Shown piece after piece: positions 34,245 to 43,870 of a stretch of DNA of 64,000 nt (position 1 is the stretch's first letter; each line of letters begins with the position of its first letter). A program made the translations under genes and the position numbers. The notes under the pieces are model-generated. The model had not been told where the DNA came from and ran no database searches. It worked only from the letters and a program-made list of their open reading frames with translations. The DNA comes from Deltaproteobacteria bacterium (GTDB lineage Bacteria > Acidobacteriota > Thermoanaerobaculia > Multivoradales > JAHZIX01), in the NCBI GenBank assembly GCA_022601195.1, contig JAHZIX010000040.1, positions 155,020-219,019 of the forward strand, given 5' to 3'.

Positions 34245-36989
34245 TCATTGAAACCCAATGGTCAACTTCGGGTTGTCCGGAGAAGCCTCGCGGCTCCAGA
34301 ACTGTCGATAGTCTCTCGGGTCGCTCGTAGCGAGCACCAGGGTGTACTGGCCGTTGCCGCTAACCAGCTGAGAGACATCGAATTCGATCCAACTGTTGGG
34401 GGCTAGGTTGTAGATCGTGGGACCCTGGACCGCTCCTGCCACCGGGTGGTTGGACCAGGAGATCGTCGACTCGTTCCACGCTCCGTTGGGCACCAGCCAA
34501 ACGGTGGCATTGGCGATGGGCTGGTCCTTTGTTTTGACCCGAAGAGTCGCATCCAGAACGCTGCCGCTGACTCCTGCTACGGAGAATTTCAAATACACCC
34601 TCGCATGATCCGTACCCTGTGGACCACCGCCCCGGACTCGGAGATACCCACGGTCCCCGAAATTCGAAATCTGGAAGGGCGTCCGATGGTAGACCCAGGA
34701 GTCCTCGACCGCACCTCGGGTGATCACCCGCCGGGTTGGCGGAGGCAGGACGTCCGCATGCTCCACCAGGAATTCGAGCCGACTGGCACTGGGTACCAAA
34801 TCGCCGCTGGACTCGATACCTGCGACGGTCACAGAGTGAAGCCCCTCACTCAAGCGACTGGTGTCGATGGTGTACCGAGTGGCCCTCTGAATCGTGTGGT
34901 TGGGGAATCGAACCGACTCTTCCAGGTCATCGTCCACCCAGACATGGAATCCGCGAACGCCTCCCAGATTCGAGACTTCGAAGCGGATATCGAGGGACTC
35001 ATCCGCAATGGGCCAGCCATCGCCCGATATGGCCTCCGTTCCAGTGAGCCAGATCTCCAACTTCTGCGCCGGGCCAGGAAGCTCCAAGGGCCCATGGGGA
35101 TCGTCGGCGGACTCCGTCTCGGATCCTGTCACTTGTGGAGCGCCCTGAGCTGAGCTCTCGCAGTCATCCCAGATACAAACGACATTGGTGATCTCGCCAT
35201 AGACCGAGACGGGGTAGTCCGGTTCCCTACCCTCACAGCCTTGGTGCCCAAAAGCGAGGGAGTCCCCGCAGGTCGTCAGGGTATAGCCCAATTGACTTTC
35301 GGGATCAGGGCAGGTCCATCGACCACAGAGGAAGCCATTGCGATCCCAAGCGTCGCAAACGGGGTTATCCGGGCAGAGAGAGTTGAGCAAGCTATCGAGG
35401 TCCGAAAAGTCGAGTCCCCCCGGGGGTACCGGTGGCGGCGGTGGCGGCGGATCCTCGGGCGGCGGTTCCGTTGGGGGTGGCCCTGTCGGCTCGTCGTCGT
35501 CTTCAGCAATACACCTGATGTCATAGGGCTGGGAAGACGCCAATCGAGCACCACTTACGAAACCAGGAGCACAGGCCACTCCGGTAATAGGAGTTCCAAT
35601 CCAGTTCCCAGCAAAAGTCGCGCTCCATGGCACACCCAAGATACAGCTACGGCTTTGGGAATCAGAGCCACCAGGACCGTTACCGGCGTGCAGCGCGACA
35701 GTGCCTTCAAATCCATCACACATCGTCCTAACAAGGTATTGGCTATGGGTAACACTTAGATCCTTGTAAAGGGATACATCGATGGTTCCGGCACGATCGC
35801 CACAGAAAAAGGACAGCCCGGAAGCGTTACATTGACAGTCTGAGGCGGGAGTACCACACTGGCTATCGAGCGAATCTTTGAACCTAGAACCTTTGATTCC
35901 CTCACAGGCCACGAAGGCCGCAACACCTGCTGCAATGCACAATGGTGTCAGAGTGCCCCCAGATGCAGCAGCACATGCGGCTCCTGCAGCGGTTCCCGCG
36001 CTGATGCAAAGAGTGGAGGGAAGGTACCTTTGAGCCTGGGGTACGCAGCAATCTTGGTAAACTAGGTTGCAAGTTTGATTGGGAAAGTTGCGGTCACAGA
36101 AAAGATCCTCCGGCGCCCAATCAAAAAGCTCTTGGGATGAGCTTTCATAGGCGGCGAGGTGCTCGACGATGGGCATCGCCTTTCTCATTTCTGCCGCCCA
36201 TTCGGCCGCTTTTCCCTCAGTTGGGAAAGTCTCGATGGGGACGAAGTAGGAGGCCGCCCCAGGTGTTGTCCCCGTAACCTTGAGGCCACCCGTAAACATA
36301 CTTCCCTGATCTCCATTGAGAGTGCCCCAAATGGGCACCACCTGCATCTCAGGAAAATCTTCTCCCAACAGCCCCTCTGGCACGAGGGCTGCGGCATCGA
36401 TGGACGGCGTTGTGGGGTTCTCGGTGATGGGATCGGTTTCTCGAAATGTCCCCTCCACAACTCCAACCCCCGGAAGATTGGCTTCAGCACTCAACAAACC
36501 CACCTCCATACTGGGACCACTCATGGGCTCCAATTTGAAGGCTAGGAAGGCGGAAGTTTCCGGAACTTCCACATTCCACAAATCCCACAACAGATCAGCA
36601 CGGCCCGACAGAATGTTGGCTTCCTGCAGTGCGAACTCATCCGAAATGGGTTCGGCTCCGCAGATTCCGCCAACCAAACAGCGGTCGTTGGTGGAGCTCA
36701 GAGAGTCATCGCAGTCCGCGTCGGAACTGCAAGATTGAACGAGAGTTTCCACGGCGAGAGTCTCCTGTGAGGACCCTCCGGGTTGAGCCGTCATAGGGCT
36801 TACGGTCACTGTGGCAAAGACTGCAAAGAAGGCCAAGACGACCAGGAAAAACGGTAGCTGCAGGCCGGGCCCGGGCCGGCTCACTGAGCAGGAAGTAATC
36901 CCCTTCTCGCTCCGCTGAAACACTCCCATCCTAGGGATGGGTTTCCTAGGCCCTGACTTCTTTGGGGATGGTCTCGATTGGAAAAACAC
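34245..36989 (-). CDS. Large secreted Cys-rich protein with C-terminal DNRLRE domain
   Basis: This 914-residue protein has a long N-terminal leader with a membrane segment (LPFFLVVLAFFAVFATVTVS), a Cys-patterned module SCSSDADCDD...CLVGGICG, a mixed region with many cysteines, a proline-rich linker (PPPEDPPPPPPPVPPGG, about residue 520), a beta-sandwich-like part and a C-terminal DNRLRE/CBM96-type domain (VYLKFSVAGVSGSVLDATLRV to the terminal NPKLTIGF). DNRLRE domains occur in secreted adhesins and glycan-binding proteins. GTG 36989 is preferred: AGGAGG lies 8 nt upstream, while GTG 36998 would be only 2 nt from it. Single gene, minus strand, convergent with the ATP-grasp gene. Confidence 0.75.
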   Translation of the reverse strand: MFFQSRPSPKKSGPRKPIPRMGVFQRSEKGITSCSVSRPGPGLQLPFFLVVLAFFAVFATVTVSPMTAQPGGSSQETLAVETLVQSCSSDADCDDSLSSTNDRCLVGGICGAEPISDEFALQEANILSGRADLLWDLWNVEVPETSAFLAFKLEPMSGPSMEVGLLSAEANLPGVGVVEGTFRETDPITENPTTPSIDAAALVPEGLLGEDFPEMQVVPIWGTLNGDQGSMFTGGLKVTGTTPGAASYFVPIETFPTEGKAAEWAAEMRKAMPIVEHLAAYESSSQELFDWAPEDLFCDRNFPNQTCNLVYQDCCVPQAQRYLPSTLCISAGTAAGAACAAASGGTLTPLCIAAGVAAFVACEGIKGSRFKDSLDSQCGTPASDCQCNASGLSFFCGDRAGTIDVSLYKDLSVTHSQYLVRTMCDGFEGTVALHAGNGPGGSDSQSRSCILGVPWSATFAGNWIGTPITGVACAPGFVSGARLASSQPYDIRCIAEDDDEPTGPPPTEPPPEDPPPPPPPVPPGGLDFSDLDSLLNSLCPDNPVCDAWDRNGFLCGRWTCPDPESQLGYTLTTCGDSLAFGHQGCEGREPDYPVSVYGEITNVVCIWDDCESSAQGAPQVTGSETESADDPHGPLELPGPAQKLEIWLTGTEAISGDGWPIADESLDIRFEVSNLGGVRGFHVWVDDDLEESVRFPNHTIQRATRYTIDTSRLSEGLHSVTVAGIESSGDLVPSASRLEFLVEHADVLPPPTRRVITRGAVEDSWVYHRTPFQISNFGDRGYLRVRGGGPQGTDHARVYLKFSVAGVSGSVLDATLRVKTKDQPIANATVWLVPNGAWNESTISWSNHPVAGAVQGPTIYNLAPNSWIEFDVSQLVSGNGQYTLVLATSDPRDYRQFWSREASPDNPKLTIGFQ

Positions 36990-38027
36990 TGCGCACACCT
37001 CCTGAATACAAGGTTGAAAAGAAAGTCAATAAATTTGACTCACTGTGAAACCAACGCAGAACCGGAGAATCAGAAAACCTGTCGGTGTCAGACAGAACGA
37101 ATTAGCCCTGAGCGATCACAAATAGATCGCCGCGGTGGTTCTTCGAATTTCTAAATCCTTTTCCGATGCGTGGGTCGAGACTCATCAAGAAATCTCTAGG
37201 CCTGACCCAGACTTGGGACCTCATACCGCAAACCTGTTTCCGCCATGCCATCTAGAGATCCAAAACGCCCCAAGAAGGTTTAGGGAATGCCTCAAATTGA
37301 TCGAGCCCCGTGTTCTTTCGCGAGGAATCTCTCTTCCTAAGGACAGCGAGAGCTCCACCAGCTGCCAGAGCCGAAGAAGCGAGATGGATTCCATTTGGCA
37401 GGTTCGCCTGGCCCAGCGGTAGCTGGCGGCATCCAAAGGCATGCAGCTGTGATCAGTGGACTGTAGATAGTGGACTGAAGGAAGCGAGCTGCGGACTGTG
37501 GGAGAGGGAGGACATGAGGGAACAAGGCTGTGAACGGCTAGGTGGGTAGCTGCTGCTCCTCAAAACTGTCCCTCCTCAGAGGCCCTGGCGTCACTCAAGT
37601 CGCTGGGAAAGGAGCGGATGGATGGCCCTCGAAATGGGCTCAGACCTTTTTCTTCAATCTGGTTGATCCAATCGACTCCGAGGTTTCGCCTAGCTGGGCA
37701 GACAGATTTTTGGAGGAGCCTCGGGCGCCCTTTCCCAGCGGCGGTCCGTAGGTCCCCTCGGGGAATTGGAAGGAAGGGAGAGGGAGGGGATGGGGGCCGC
37801 ACGATGCCAAGGATCCACATTTGGGCCCATGGACGGCAATCACAAACTCCGAATCAAGTTAGGTCGCCACCGGTGGAGGATTTTTCACATCCGATCCCTA
37901 TTCTGCCGGTGGCGGCCTATTTGAAATTGTGAATGCTGACAGTTGGCAGCTAGAGCGAAAAAACGCCGTCTATCCAGCCGAGGTCTTCATCCGGTTAGCC
38001 CGTCCGTTTAGCCAGCCTCTCGCTTCC
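36990..38027. other. 1-kb non-coding interval with large imperfect palindrome
   Basis: No credible gene: short open frames here show no family resemblance. Notable content is the imperfect palindrome at 37840-37932 and a purine-rich GGGAGGGGATGGGGG-like tract around 37775-37797. The left end contains the AGGAGG ribosome site of the DNRLRE gene. The interval separates two minus-strand genes. Confidence 0.55.
37840..37932. repeat. Large imperfect palindrome
   Basis: Outer arms TCACAA (37840-37845) and TTGTGA (37927-37932) and inner arms TTAGGTCGCCACCGG (37859-37873) and CCGGTGGCGGCCTA (37906-37919) are complementary; the inner pair has only one or two mismatches. The inner arms flank about 32 bp. 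The form suggests a relic of a small mobile element with inverted ends or a long RNA hairpin. It is about 95 bp downstream of the GGDEF gene stop. I see no second copy in this window. Confidence 0.5.
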
Positions 38028-40985
38028 TCAGCTGACTCGATTCCTGCCCTCCCGCTTCGATCGGTAGAGCGCTTCATCCGCCGCTGCTAACAAAGATTCC
38101 AGCTCCCCTCGACTCGCTTCCCTAGAGGAAGGGTTGGTCACCGCGACTCCGATGCTCACCGTCAGCCGGTCCGAGACTTTGGAGCCGCGGTGCTCGATGT
38201 CGAGTTCCTCAACGGCTTGACGCAGCTTCTCTCCCAGCAGACTGGCGTTGGCCTCGTCGGTCCGAGGCAAAATGGCGGCAAACTCTTCGCCACCATATCG
38301 GGCCACCGCGTCTCCAGCGCGGTGCAAAGAGCGGCTGAGAGCTTCGGCGACTTCTACCAGACATCTGTCTCCCGCCAGATGACCGTAGGTATCGTTGAAC
38401 TCCTTGAAGAAGTCCACATCGATTAGCAAGAGGGCCAAGGGCGCCTTAGAACGGGTTGCCCGACGCCATTCCTGATCCAAGATGCGGCGCAGTTGGCGCT
38501 GGTTGGCAATGCCCGTGAGGGGGTCGATCTCCGTAAGGCGCTGCAGTTTTCGATTGGCATCTTCGATTTGAGAGGTCCGCTCCGAGACCAAAGCCTCCAA
38601 CTCCTTTTGCCGAGAGGCCAGGCTTCGCGTTCTCGAACGGTAGAGAGCGGCCAGCAAGAGCACCCCTAGGAGTCCCAAGCAGCAGTAAAACCACCAGGTC
38701 TGAAAAAAGAACGGCGCCAGAGTCACCTCGATCTCGGTGGCTTCCGGGCTCCACTCCCCCTGATCATTGGATGCCGCCACTCGAAAACGGTAGTGCCCTG
38801 CCGGAAGATGGGTGTAATAGGCAACTCGCCGCGTCCCCACTTCGACCCACTGTGGGTCAGAGCCCTCGAGCTGGTAACGAAAGCGAATCTTATTGGGGGA
38901 AAGGGCTTTGGGAGCTGCGTAGTAGAACTCCAGGTTGCGACGACTGGGCGGCAAGACGACCCGGGACTCGAGAGGCACCTCGTTGCCATCCACCACCAGT
39001 TTCTCCAAAATCACCGGAGGAGCAACCGAGGTTAGTTTGAGCCGCTCCGGATCGATCATCGCCAAGCCTTTGATAGTGGGGAACCACAATCTCCCATCGC
39101 GACTCTTCCACCCTGCTGGCTGAGTACCACCGTTGCACTCGCTACTTTCCATGCCATCGGCCTCATCGAAAGCCAGGGAGTAGGGGAACTTCCTCTCACC
39201 TCTGGAAAAAGCCTCGAGCTGCGACTTTTCAATGCGGAAGATCCCTTTATTGCAGCTCAGCCACAGATTTCCGTGATCATCCTCGAGAATCCTGAAAATG
39301 ACATTGCTATAGAGCCCATCCGCCTTCGTGAAGGCAGTGATCTCCCCGTCCCGGTAGCGAGCCAGACCTCCGGCGGTGCCGATCCACAGGGTTCCCGCGT
39401 TGTCTTCATGAAGAGCGTAGACAAAATCACTGGGAAGCCCCTGTTCGACGCCGAAGGACTTCCAGGCTCCCTCTTTCTGTCGTAGTAGGCCCTTTTCGGT
39501 GGCCGCCCACAGAGCCCCCTCCTGGTCTTCGAGGAGAAACCGAACAATACTGACCTCTCGGCCCTCGAAGGCCTCCAAAGGCTGCAACAAGCCTTCTTCC
39601 AGCCGGGCCAACCCGCCGCTAGTTCCAACCCAAACGTCCCCCGACTGCCTCTCGAGAATGGCGTTGACCACACTGCTTGGCAGATCCGGAGCCAAGGGGA
39701 TAGACCTGATCTCCGCCCCCTGAAGCCGATCCAAACCAGATCTCGACCCCACCCACAAAGCCCCCGAAGGTCCCTCGTGGAGAGCTCTGACACTGACCTT
39801 CGGAGGATGGTTCGAAAGCGTGAAGGAGCCGGAGTCCCGACCTTGAAGTAATGCCAACCCGCCGTCGTTGGTACCGACCCAGAGCCGATCCTGGCTGTCC
39901 TCCATCACGGTACGGACGTAGGGATCGCTGAGACCATCGGCCATAGAAAGGGTGGTTACGGGAACCGACTTGATCTGAGTCAAGCCCCCCCGGGTGCCAA
40001 CCCACACACTTCCGGTAGCATCTTCGTAGAGGCTCCAGATGACATCATGGGCGAGGCCATCGCCCTGATTGATTCGAGTTTGCTGACCATCCACCAGTCG
40101 CAGGAGCCCCTCCCCTTGGGTGCCTAGCCACAAACTCTTTGCATTGTCTTGGTACAAAGCTCTCACCGCGTCGGAAGTCCCAGACCGATCTTCCTGCCAA
40201 GCCTCGAAAGCCCCTTGCCTCCTGCGGTAGACACCGCCGCCTTCCGCAGCCACCCACAAATTTCCATCCCCATCTTCCGCCAATGCCCGCACCGAAAGGG
40301 CTTCCGGAAGACCAGCACTGCGCAGGGGTTCGAATCTCCCCTCTCGGAAACGGAAAAGACCGTGTGCTGTCCCAGCCCAGAGCGTCTCGTCCCTGTCTTC
40401 GAAGAGAGCCCGAACCGCCCCCAGGGGACGGCCATCTTCCTGACCGAAAGCCTTGACTCCTCCTTGCTGTAAACGGACGACCGCTCCTCCATAGGTGCCG
40501 ATCCAGAGATTCCCCTGCTGATCTTCCAGCAGAGTGCGGACATAGTCATCCGGGAGGCCCTCTTGTTGACTCAGTCGATCGAATCTCCCGCCTTCATGGC
40601 GCACCAACCCCTCGCGGGTCCCTATCCAAAGAACGCCCTGTCTATCCTCCAAGAGCGCCGAGATGAAGGAGTCCTTGAAAGCCGAGATATGGGGGTGGTC
40701 GAAGACGGTAAAACTCAACCCATCGAATCGAGCTAGGCCTTCTTGGGTGCCGACCCACAAGTAGCCATTGCGGCTCCCCGCCAACGCGGTGACGCCGTTC
40801 TGGGGCAAACCATCTGCGGTCGTCCAAACTCTCAAATGAAATCGACTGAGGTCCTGGGCGGGATCGAGGGCGAGGGCGGCCTGGGAGAGAAGAATCGTCG
40901 AAACAAAAAACGCTACCAGGTGCCTCAACCTTCTCCTCGAGGTCCAAAGATTGCCTTTGGAAACCTCCATCTGGTCGAGACCCAT
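38028..40985 (-). CDS. Propeller-sensor diguanylate cyclase (Reg_prop, Y_Y_Y, GGDEF)
   Basis: The protein has 985 residues. After a signal/anchor segment, about fourteen repeats of the two-component-regulator propeller type (LWVGTxEGLARFDG, LWIGTREGLVRHEGG and relatives) fill about 60-640, then a Y_Y_Y domain (FRYQLEGSDPQWVEVGTRRVAYYTHLPAGHYRFRV), one membrane helix (WWFYCCLGLLGVLLLAALY), a coiled linker and a GGDEF domain. The active-site motif is RYGGEEF, and an RxxD inhibitory site (RAGD) sits five residues before it. It should make cyclic di-GMP in response to a periplasmic ligand, with product feedback. ATG 40985 is chosen over 41087, which overlaps the divergent gene; no strong Shine-Dalgarno sequence is seen. 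Confidence 0.92.
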   Translation of the reverse strand: MGLDQMEVSKGNLWTSRRRLRHLVAFFVSTILLSQAALALDPAQDLSRFHLRVWTTADGLPQNGVTALAGSRNGYLWVGTQEGLARFDGLSFTVFDHPHISAFKDSFISALLEDRQGVLWIGTREGLVRHEGGRFDRLSQQEGLPDDYVRTLLEDQQGNLWIGTYGGAVVRLQQGGVKAFGQEDGRPLGAVRALFEDRDETLWAGTAHGLFRFREGRFEPLRSAGLPEALSVRALAEDGDGNLWVAAEGGGVYRRRQGAFEAWQEDRSGTSDAVRALYQDNAKSLWLGTQGEGLLRLVDGQQTRINQGDGLAHDVIWSLYEDATGSVWVGTRGGLTQIKSVPVTTLSMADGLSDPYVRTVMEDSQDRLWVGTNDGGLALLQGRDSGSFTLSNHPPKVSVRALHEGPSGALWVGSRSGLDRLQGAEIRSIPLAPDLPSSVVNAILERQSGDVWVGTSGGLARLEEGLLQPLEAFEGREVSIVRFLLEDQEGALWAATEKGLLRQKEGAWKSFGVEQGLPSDFVYALHEDNAGTLWIGTAGGLARYRDGEITAFTKADGLYSNVIFRILEDDHGNLWLSCNKGIFRIEKSQLEAFSRGERKFPYSLAFDEADGMESSECNGGTQPAGWKSRDGRLWFPTIKGLAMIDPERLKLTSVAPPVILEKLVVDGNEVPLESRVVLPPSRRNLEFYYAAPKALSPNKIRFRYQLEGSDPQWVEVGTRRVAYYTHLPAGHYRFRVAASNDQGEWSPEATEIEVTLAPFFFQTWWFYCCLGLLGVLLLAALYRSRTRSLASRQKELEALVSERTSQIEDANRKLQRLTEIDPLTGIANQRQLRRILDQEWRRATRSKAPLALLLIDVDFFKEFNDTYGHLAGDRCLVEVAEALSRSLHRAGDAVARYGGEEFAAILPRTDEANASLLGEKLRQAVEELDIEHRGSKVSDRLTVSIGVAVTNPSSREASRGELESLLAAADEALYRSKREGRNRVS

Positions 40986-40996
40986 TGGAGGACTGC

Positions 40997-41002
40997 TATA
41001 AT
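40997..41002 (+). promoter_or_regulatory. TATAAT -10 box upstream of the TPR/CNB gene
   Basis: A perfect TATAAT lies at 40997-41002, which would start transcription near 41009, about 43 nt before the GTG start of the plus-strand gene. No good -35 box is found at the usual distance, so the promoter may need an activator. Confidence 0.4.
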
Positions 41003-41051
41003 TCACCCTCCGGAACCCCCCGGTGAGCACACCAACGACTGAGGAAACCTT

Positions 41052-42098
41052 GTGAATCTGCCCTTTCTCCGGCCGAAAATCGAGCATCTGGACCTCTATC
41101 TATCCAAGAAAGCCTATGACAAAGCTCTTACGGCGATCCGCTCCGAGCTAACTCGCAACCCGCGCAATACCCAGTTACTGCGTCGCCAAGGACAAATCCA
41201 AGAGCTGGCGGACGATACCGAGGGGGCTGTGGAGACCTATCTAGAGCTCTCCCATGAGTACATCCTGGAAGGCTTCCATGCTCGGGCCATCGCCTTATAC
41301 AAACGAATCCTGGAAATCGACCCCACTCGCAAGGATATTCTCGCCGAGCTAGCCCGCCTCATCGACCGTGAAAGTGGCTCCACGGTCTCTCAAAATAGTG
41401 CCGGAAAAAGAAATGGGGAAAGTATCCCCAAAGCCGCTTCGGAAGGAAGCGAGCTGATCTTAGAGGATACCACTGATTCGCCACCAGCAGCCTCGGAGAC
41501 GCCGGAAGAAATCGCCGCGGAGAACCTGCAGCAAGAGGAATCTCCAAACATCCTGGAGACTCTCCCAGCGGTAGAATCAACCGCCGATTCGCCCGTTGGG
41601 GCCTCGGCCTTAGGCGCTCCGGAGGCAAGCTCCGAAGAGACCGACTCCCAAGACGGCATCTCCCTAGCAAATGAGCTCGCCACCTCGACTCTCTTTACCC
41701 TTTTCGACCCCGTCGCACTGGAGGAGATTCTGGCCTCCACCAATCTGCGTTCCTACCAGGAGGGGGACATCATCGTTACCGAGGGAGAAGAAGGAGCTAG
41801 CCTCTTCCTCCTCGTCGAAGGCCAGGTGAAGGTCTTCACTCGAGGCCAGAGAGGCGAGCATCTTCGGTTGGCCGAGCTCGGGCCGGGAGATCTGTTTGGT
41901 GAAGTCTCGGTGCTCCATGGCAAGCCGCGGACCGCCACCATCACGGCCAAAAGCCCTATCTCCGCCATCGAAGTCACCAAGGACGACATCGACCGCATCT
42001 CCGCGAAACACCCCCAGGTACGCCTACTTCTCGAAGACTTCTGCGAACAGCGGGCCCAAAGCACCATCGAGGCACTCATCCGCCGCACTCAGAGTTAG
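41052..42098 (+). CDS. TPR and cyclic-nucleotide-binding domain protein
   Basis: In this 348-residue protein the N-terminus (about 10-110) has TPR-like helices (KKAYDKALTAIRSELTRNPRNTQLLRRQGQIQELADDTEGAV; EGFHARAIALYKRILEIDPTRKDIL). An acidic Ser/Glu/Pro linker follows (about 115-205), then a CAP_ED cyclic-nucleotide-binding fold (about 220-335) with ILASTNLRSYQEGDIIVTEGEEG and ELGPGDLFGEVSVLHGKPRTATITA; the phosphate-binding cassette GEVSVLHGKPRTA is recognisable. There is no DNA-binding or kinase domain, so it may act through protein contacts. The start is GTG, with GAGGA 6 nt upstream. It is divergent from the GGDEF gene, which raises the possibility that it senses a cyclic nucleotide. It is followed 20 bp later by a sugar dehydrogenase gene. 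Confidence 0.85.
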   Translation: MNLPFLRPKIEHLDLYLSKKAYDKALTAIRSELTRNPRNTQLLRRQGQIQELADDTEGAVETYLELSHEYILEGFHARAIALYKRILEIDPTRKDILAELARLIDRESGSTVSQNSAGKRNGESIPKAASEGSELILEDTTDSPPAASETPEEIAAENLQQEESPNILETLPAVESTADSPVGASALGAPEASSEETDSQDGISLANELATSTLFTLFDPVALEEILASTNLRSYQEGDIIVTEGEEGASLFLLVEGQVKVFTRGQRGEHLRLAELGPGDLFGEVSVLHGKPRTATITAKSPISAIEVTKDDIDRISAKHPQVRLLLEDFCEQRAQSTIEALIRRTQS

Positions 42099-42118
42099 CA
42101 CCCCAAAAGGAACAGCCT

Positions 42119-43378
42119 ATGAAGCTCGAGAGGTCCCATCAGTTTCCCTCACTCCGTCTTGCCCTCGCCCTGACCGCAGTGATCTGGTGGGTCGGAGCGA
42201 CGCCGGGACTCGCCGGCAGCGCTCCGAGTCTGGAGCTCAACAACCTGACCGGTGGCCTCAGCGACATCGTGGCCATCACCCACGCGGGTGATAGCCGCCT
42301 ATTTCTCACTGACAAGGCCGGGTTGATCCGTATTTGGGATGGCTCTCAGGTCCTGCCCGTCCCCTTTCTCGATATCAGCAGCTTGGTGAGCTTTGGCTTC
42401 GAGCAGGGTTTGCTCAGCGTCGCCTTCCACCCGGACTACGCCACCAACGGCTATTTTTTCGTCTTCTACTCCGACACCGATACCAACCCATCGATCGCCC
42501 GTTACCAGGTGATGGCCGGGGATCCCAATCGTGCCGAACCGACCAGCGGTGAAACCCTGATGACGATCCCTCACTTTGGCGGACACTATGGAGGACAGCT
42601 GCAGTTCGGGCCGGACGGCTACCTCTATTTCGCCATCGGCGACGGCGGCCAGCAAGAGGATCCCTTCTGCCGAGCGCAAACTCCCAATCTCTTGCAAGGC
42701 AAGATGATGCGCATCGACGTCGATCAGAATCTCAACACAGCTCCCTTTTATGGCATTCCACCGGACAATCCCTTTCTTGGAGGCGGCCCCCCGGCGGACG
42801 AGGTATGGGCGATAGGCTTCCGAAATCCTTGGCGGTTTTCTTTTGATCGGGTTTCCGGAGACCTGTTCATTTCCGACGTTGGCCAATTCGCTCACGAGGA
42901 GGTCAACCAACAGCCCGCCAACAGCCCCGGAGGCGAGAATTACGGCTGGCGAATCATGGAGGGAGTCTCCTGCTTTGATCCGGATCCGATCGATCCAGAC
43001 TGTCCCGTGGCGACCGCCTCTTGCTTCGATCCTAGCTACACCATGCCGATCATCGACTACGACCATAGCCAGGGGGATTGTTCAATAACCGGTGGCTACG
43101 TCTATCGCGGCATTGGCATCGCTGGTCTGAATGGCCGCTATGTCTACGGCGATTGGTGCACGGGCAATTTGTGGGCTGCCTTGGACGATGGGGGCACCTG
43201 GAACGCCGAGCTACTGGACATCTCCCTGCTCAATGTCACCACTTTTGGGGAAGCTGCTGACGGCGAGATCTACCTCACCAACGGTTCGATTCTCTACCGT
43301 ATCGATGCCGCCGGCGGCATCTTCGCAGACGGCTTCGAGACGGGAGACACCTCCAGTTGGACCGCTGCCGTGCCATGA
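42119..43378 (+). CDS. Secreted PQQ-dependent sugar dehydrogenase-type protein with C-terminal DGFETGDTSSW tag
   Basis: This 419-residue protein has a signal peptide (LALALTAVIWWVGATPGLAG) and a six-bladed GSDH-type propeller: HAGDSRLFLTDKAGLIRIWDG, SVAFHPDYATNGYFFVFYSD, GGQLQFGPDGYLYFAIGDGG, EVWAIGFRNPWRFSFD and GENYGWRIMEG. The family includes soluble PQQ glucose/sorbosone dehydrogenases, but many members have unknown substrates, and no PQQ synthesis genes are in the window. The last about 20 residues (IFADGFETGDTSSWTAAV) repeat the tag found at the end of the M36 peptidase at 60771. It lies 20 bp after the TPR/CNB gene, probably co-transcribed with it. Confidence 0.85.
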   Translation: MKLERSHQFPSLRLALALTAVIWWVGATPGLAGSAPSLELNNLTGGLSDIVAITHAGDSRLFLTDKAGLIRIWDGSQVLPVPFLDISSLVSFGFEQGLLSVAFHPDYATNGYFFVFYSDTDTNPSIARYQVMAGDPNRAEPTSGETLMTIPHFGGHYGGQLQFGPDGYLYFAIGDGGQQEDPFCRAQTPNLLQGKMMRIDVDQNLNTAPFYGIPPDNPFLGGGPPADEVWAIGFRNPWRFSFDRVSGDLFISDVGQFAHEEVNQQPANSPGGENYGWRIMEGVSCFDPDPIDPDCPVATASCFDPSYTMPIIDYDHSQGDCSITGGYVYRGIGIAGLNGRYVYGDWCTGNLWAALDDGGTWNAELLDISLLNVTTFGEAADGEIYLTNGSILYRIDAAGGIFADGFETGDTSSWTAAVP

Positions 43379-43399
43379 TCAGCCTGGGGCCGAGCCGTA

Positions 43400-43864
43400 C
43401 TAGCGCGGGCTAGAGACGGTGATCTTTCCCTCCACCACCAGCTCCCCCTCCACCTGGGCTCGCACCTTGGCTTGCAGCAATGGGCCCATACGGCGACCGA
43501 GGACGGCTTCCACCACCAGGCGATCTCCTGCACCGACGTGGCGGCGAAAATCGAAGCCCTCGAGAGCCACCAGATAACCGGGCTTGGACTCGCTCCGCTG
43601 CTCCTCTTCTCCCTCTGTTGCCCCTGCCACTACTGCCATCAGCTGGGCGCACGCCTCCACGACGAGGGGGCTCATGAGGGCCTGTCCGGCACCGACGTAG
43701 GGCTCATTGCCGGTCACCACCTTCACCGCACGGCCCCTTTCTCCCGGCACCACTTCCAGAGCTCTATCCAGGAGGAGAAACGGTGGCCGATGAGGCAGAA
43801 TCTCCAGGGCACGGCCTAGGGCCTCCTCATCCAGAGGTTTTCTGACATCGCTGGGAACGGTCAT
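43400..43864 (-). CDS. FabZ-like hotdog (3-hydroxyacyl-ACP dehydratase-like) protein
   Basis: This 154-residue hotdog protein keeps the FabZ motif LPHRPPFLLLDR with the catalytic His (FabZ: LPHRxPFLLVD) and SPLVVEACAQLMAV with the catalytic Glu position. Fatty-acid or polyketide/lipid acyl-ACP dehydration is the family reaction; alternatives are the ApeP/FabA-like aryl-polyene dehydratases. It starts 6 bp after the sppA stop and is probably translated from the same mRNA. No other fatty-acid genes are near, so a specialised acyl chain is possible. Confidence 0.8.
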   Translation of the reverse strand: MTVPSDVRKPLDEEALGRALEILPHRPPFLLLDRALEVVPGERGRAVKVVTGNEPYVGAGQALMSPLVVEACAQLMAVVAGATEGEEEQRSESKPGYLVALEGFDFRRHVGAGDRLVVEAVLGRRMGPLLQAKVRAQVEGELVVEGKITVSSPR

Positions 43865-43870
43865 GACAGA

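Noticed and set aside
37855..37920. GTTAGGT box resembling an integron core site in the large palindrome
   Set aside because: The arms point inwards (GTTAGG to CCTAT), opposite to the outward RYYYAAC...GTTRRRY order of attC, and only one box fits.
37135..37932. Open frames of 60-105 codons in the 1-kb gap between the DNRLRE and GGDEF genes
   Set aside because: They overlap each other on both strands, have low-complexity content and no family match; treated as non-coding.
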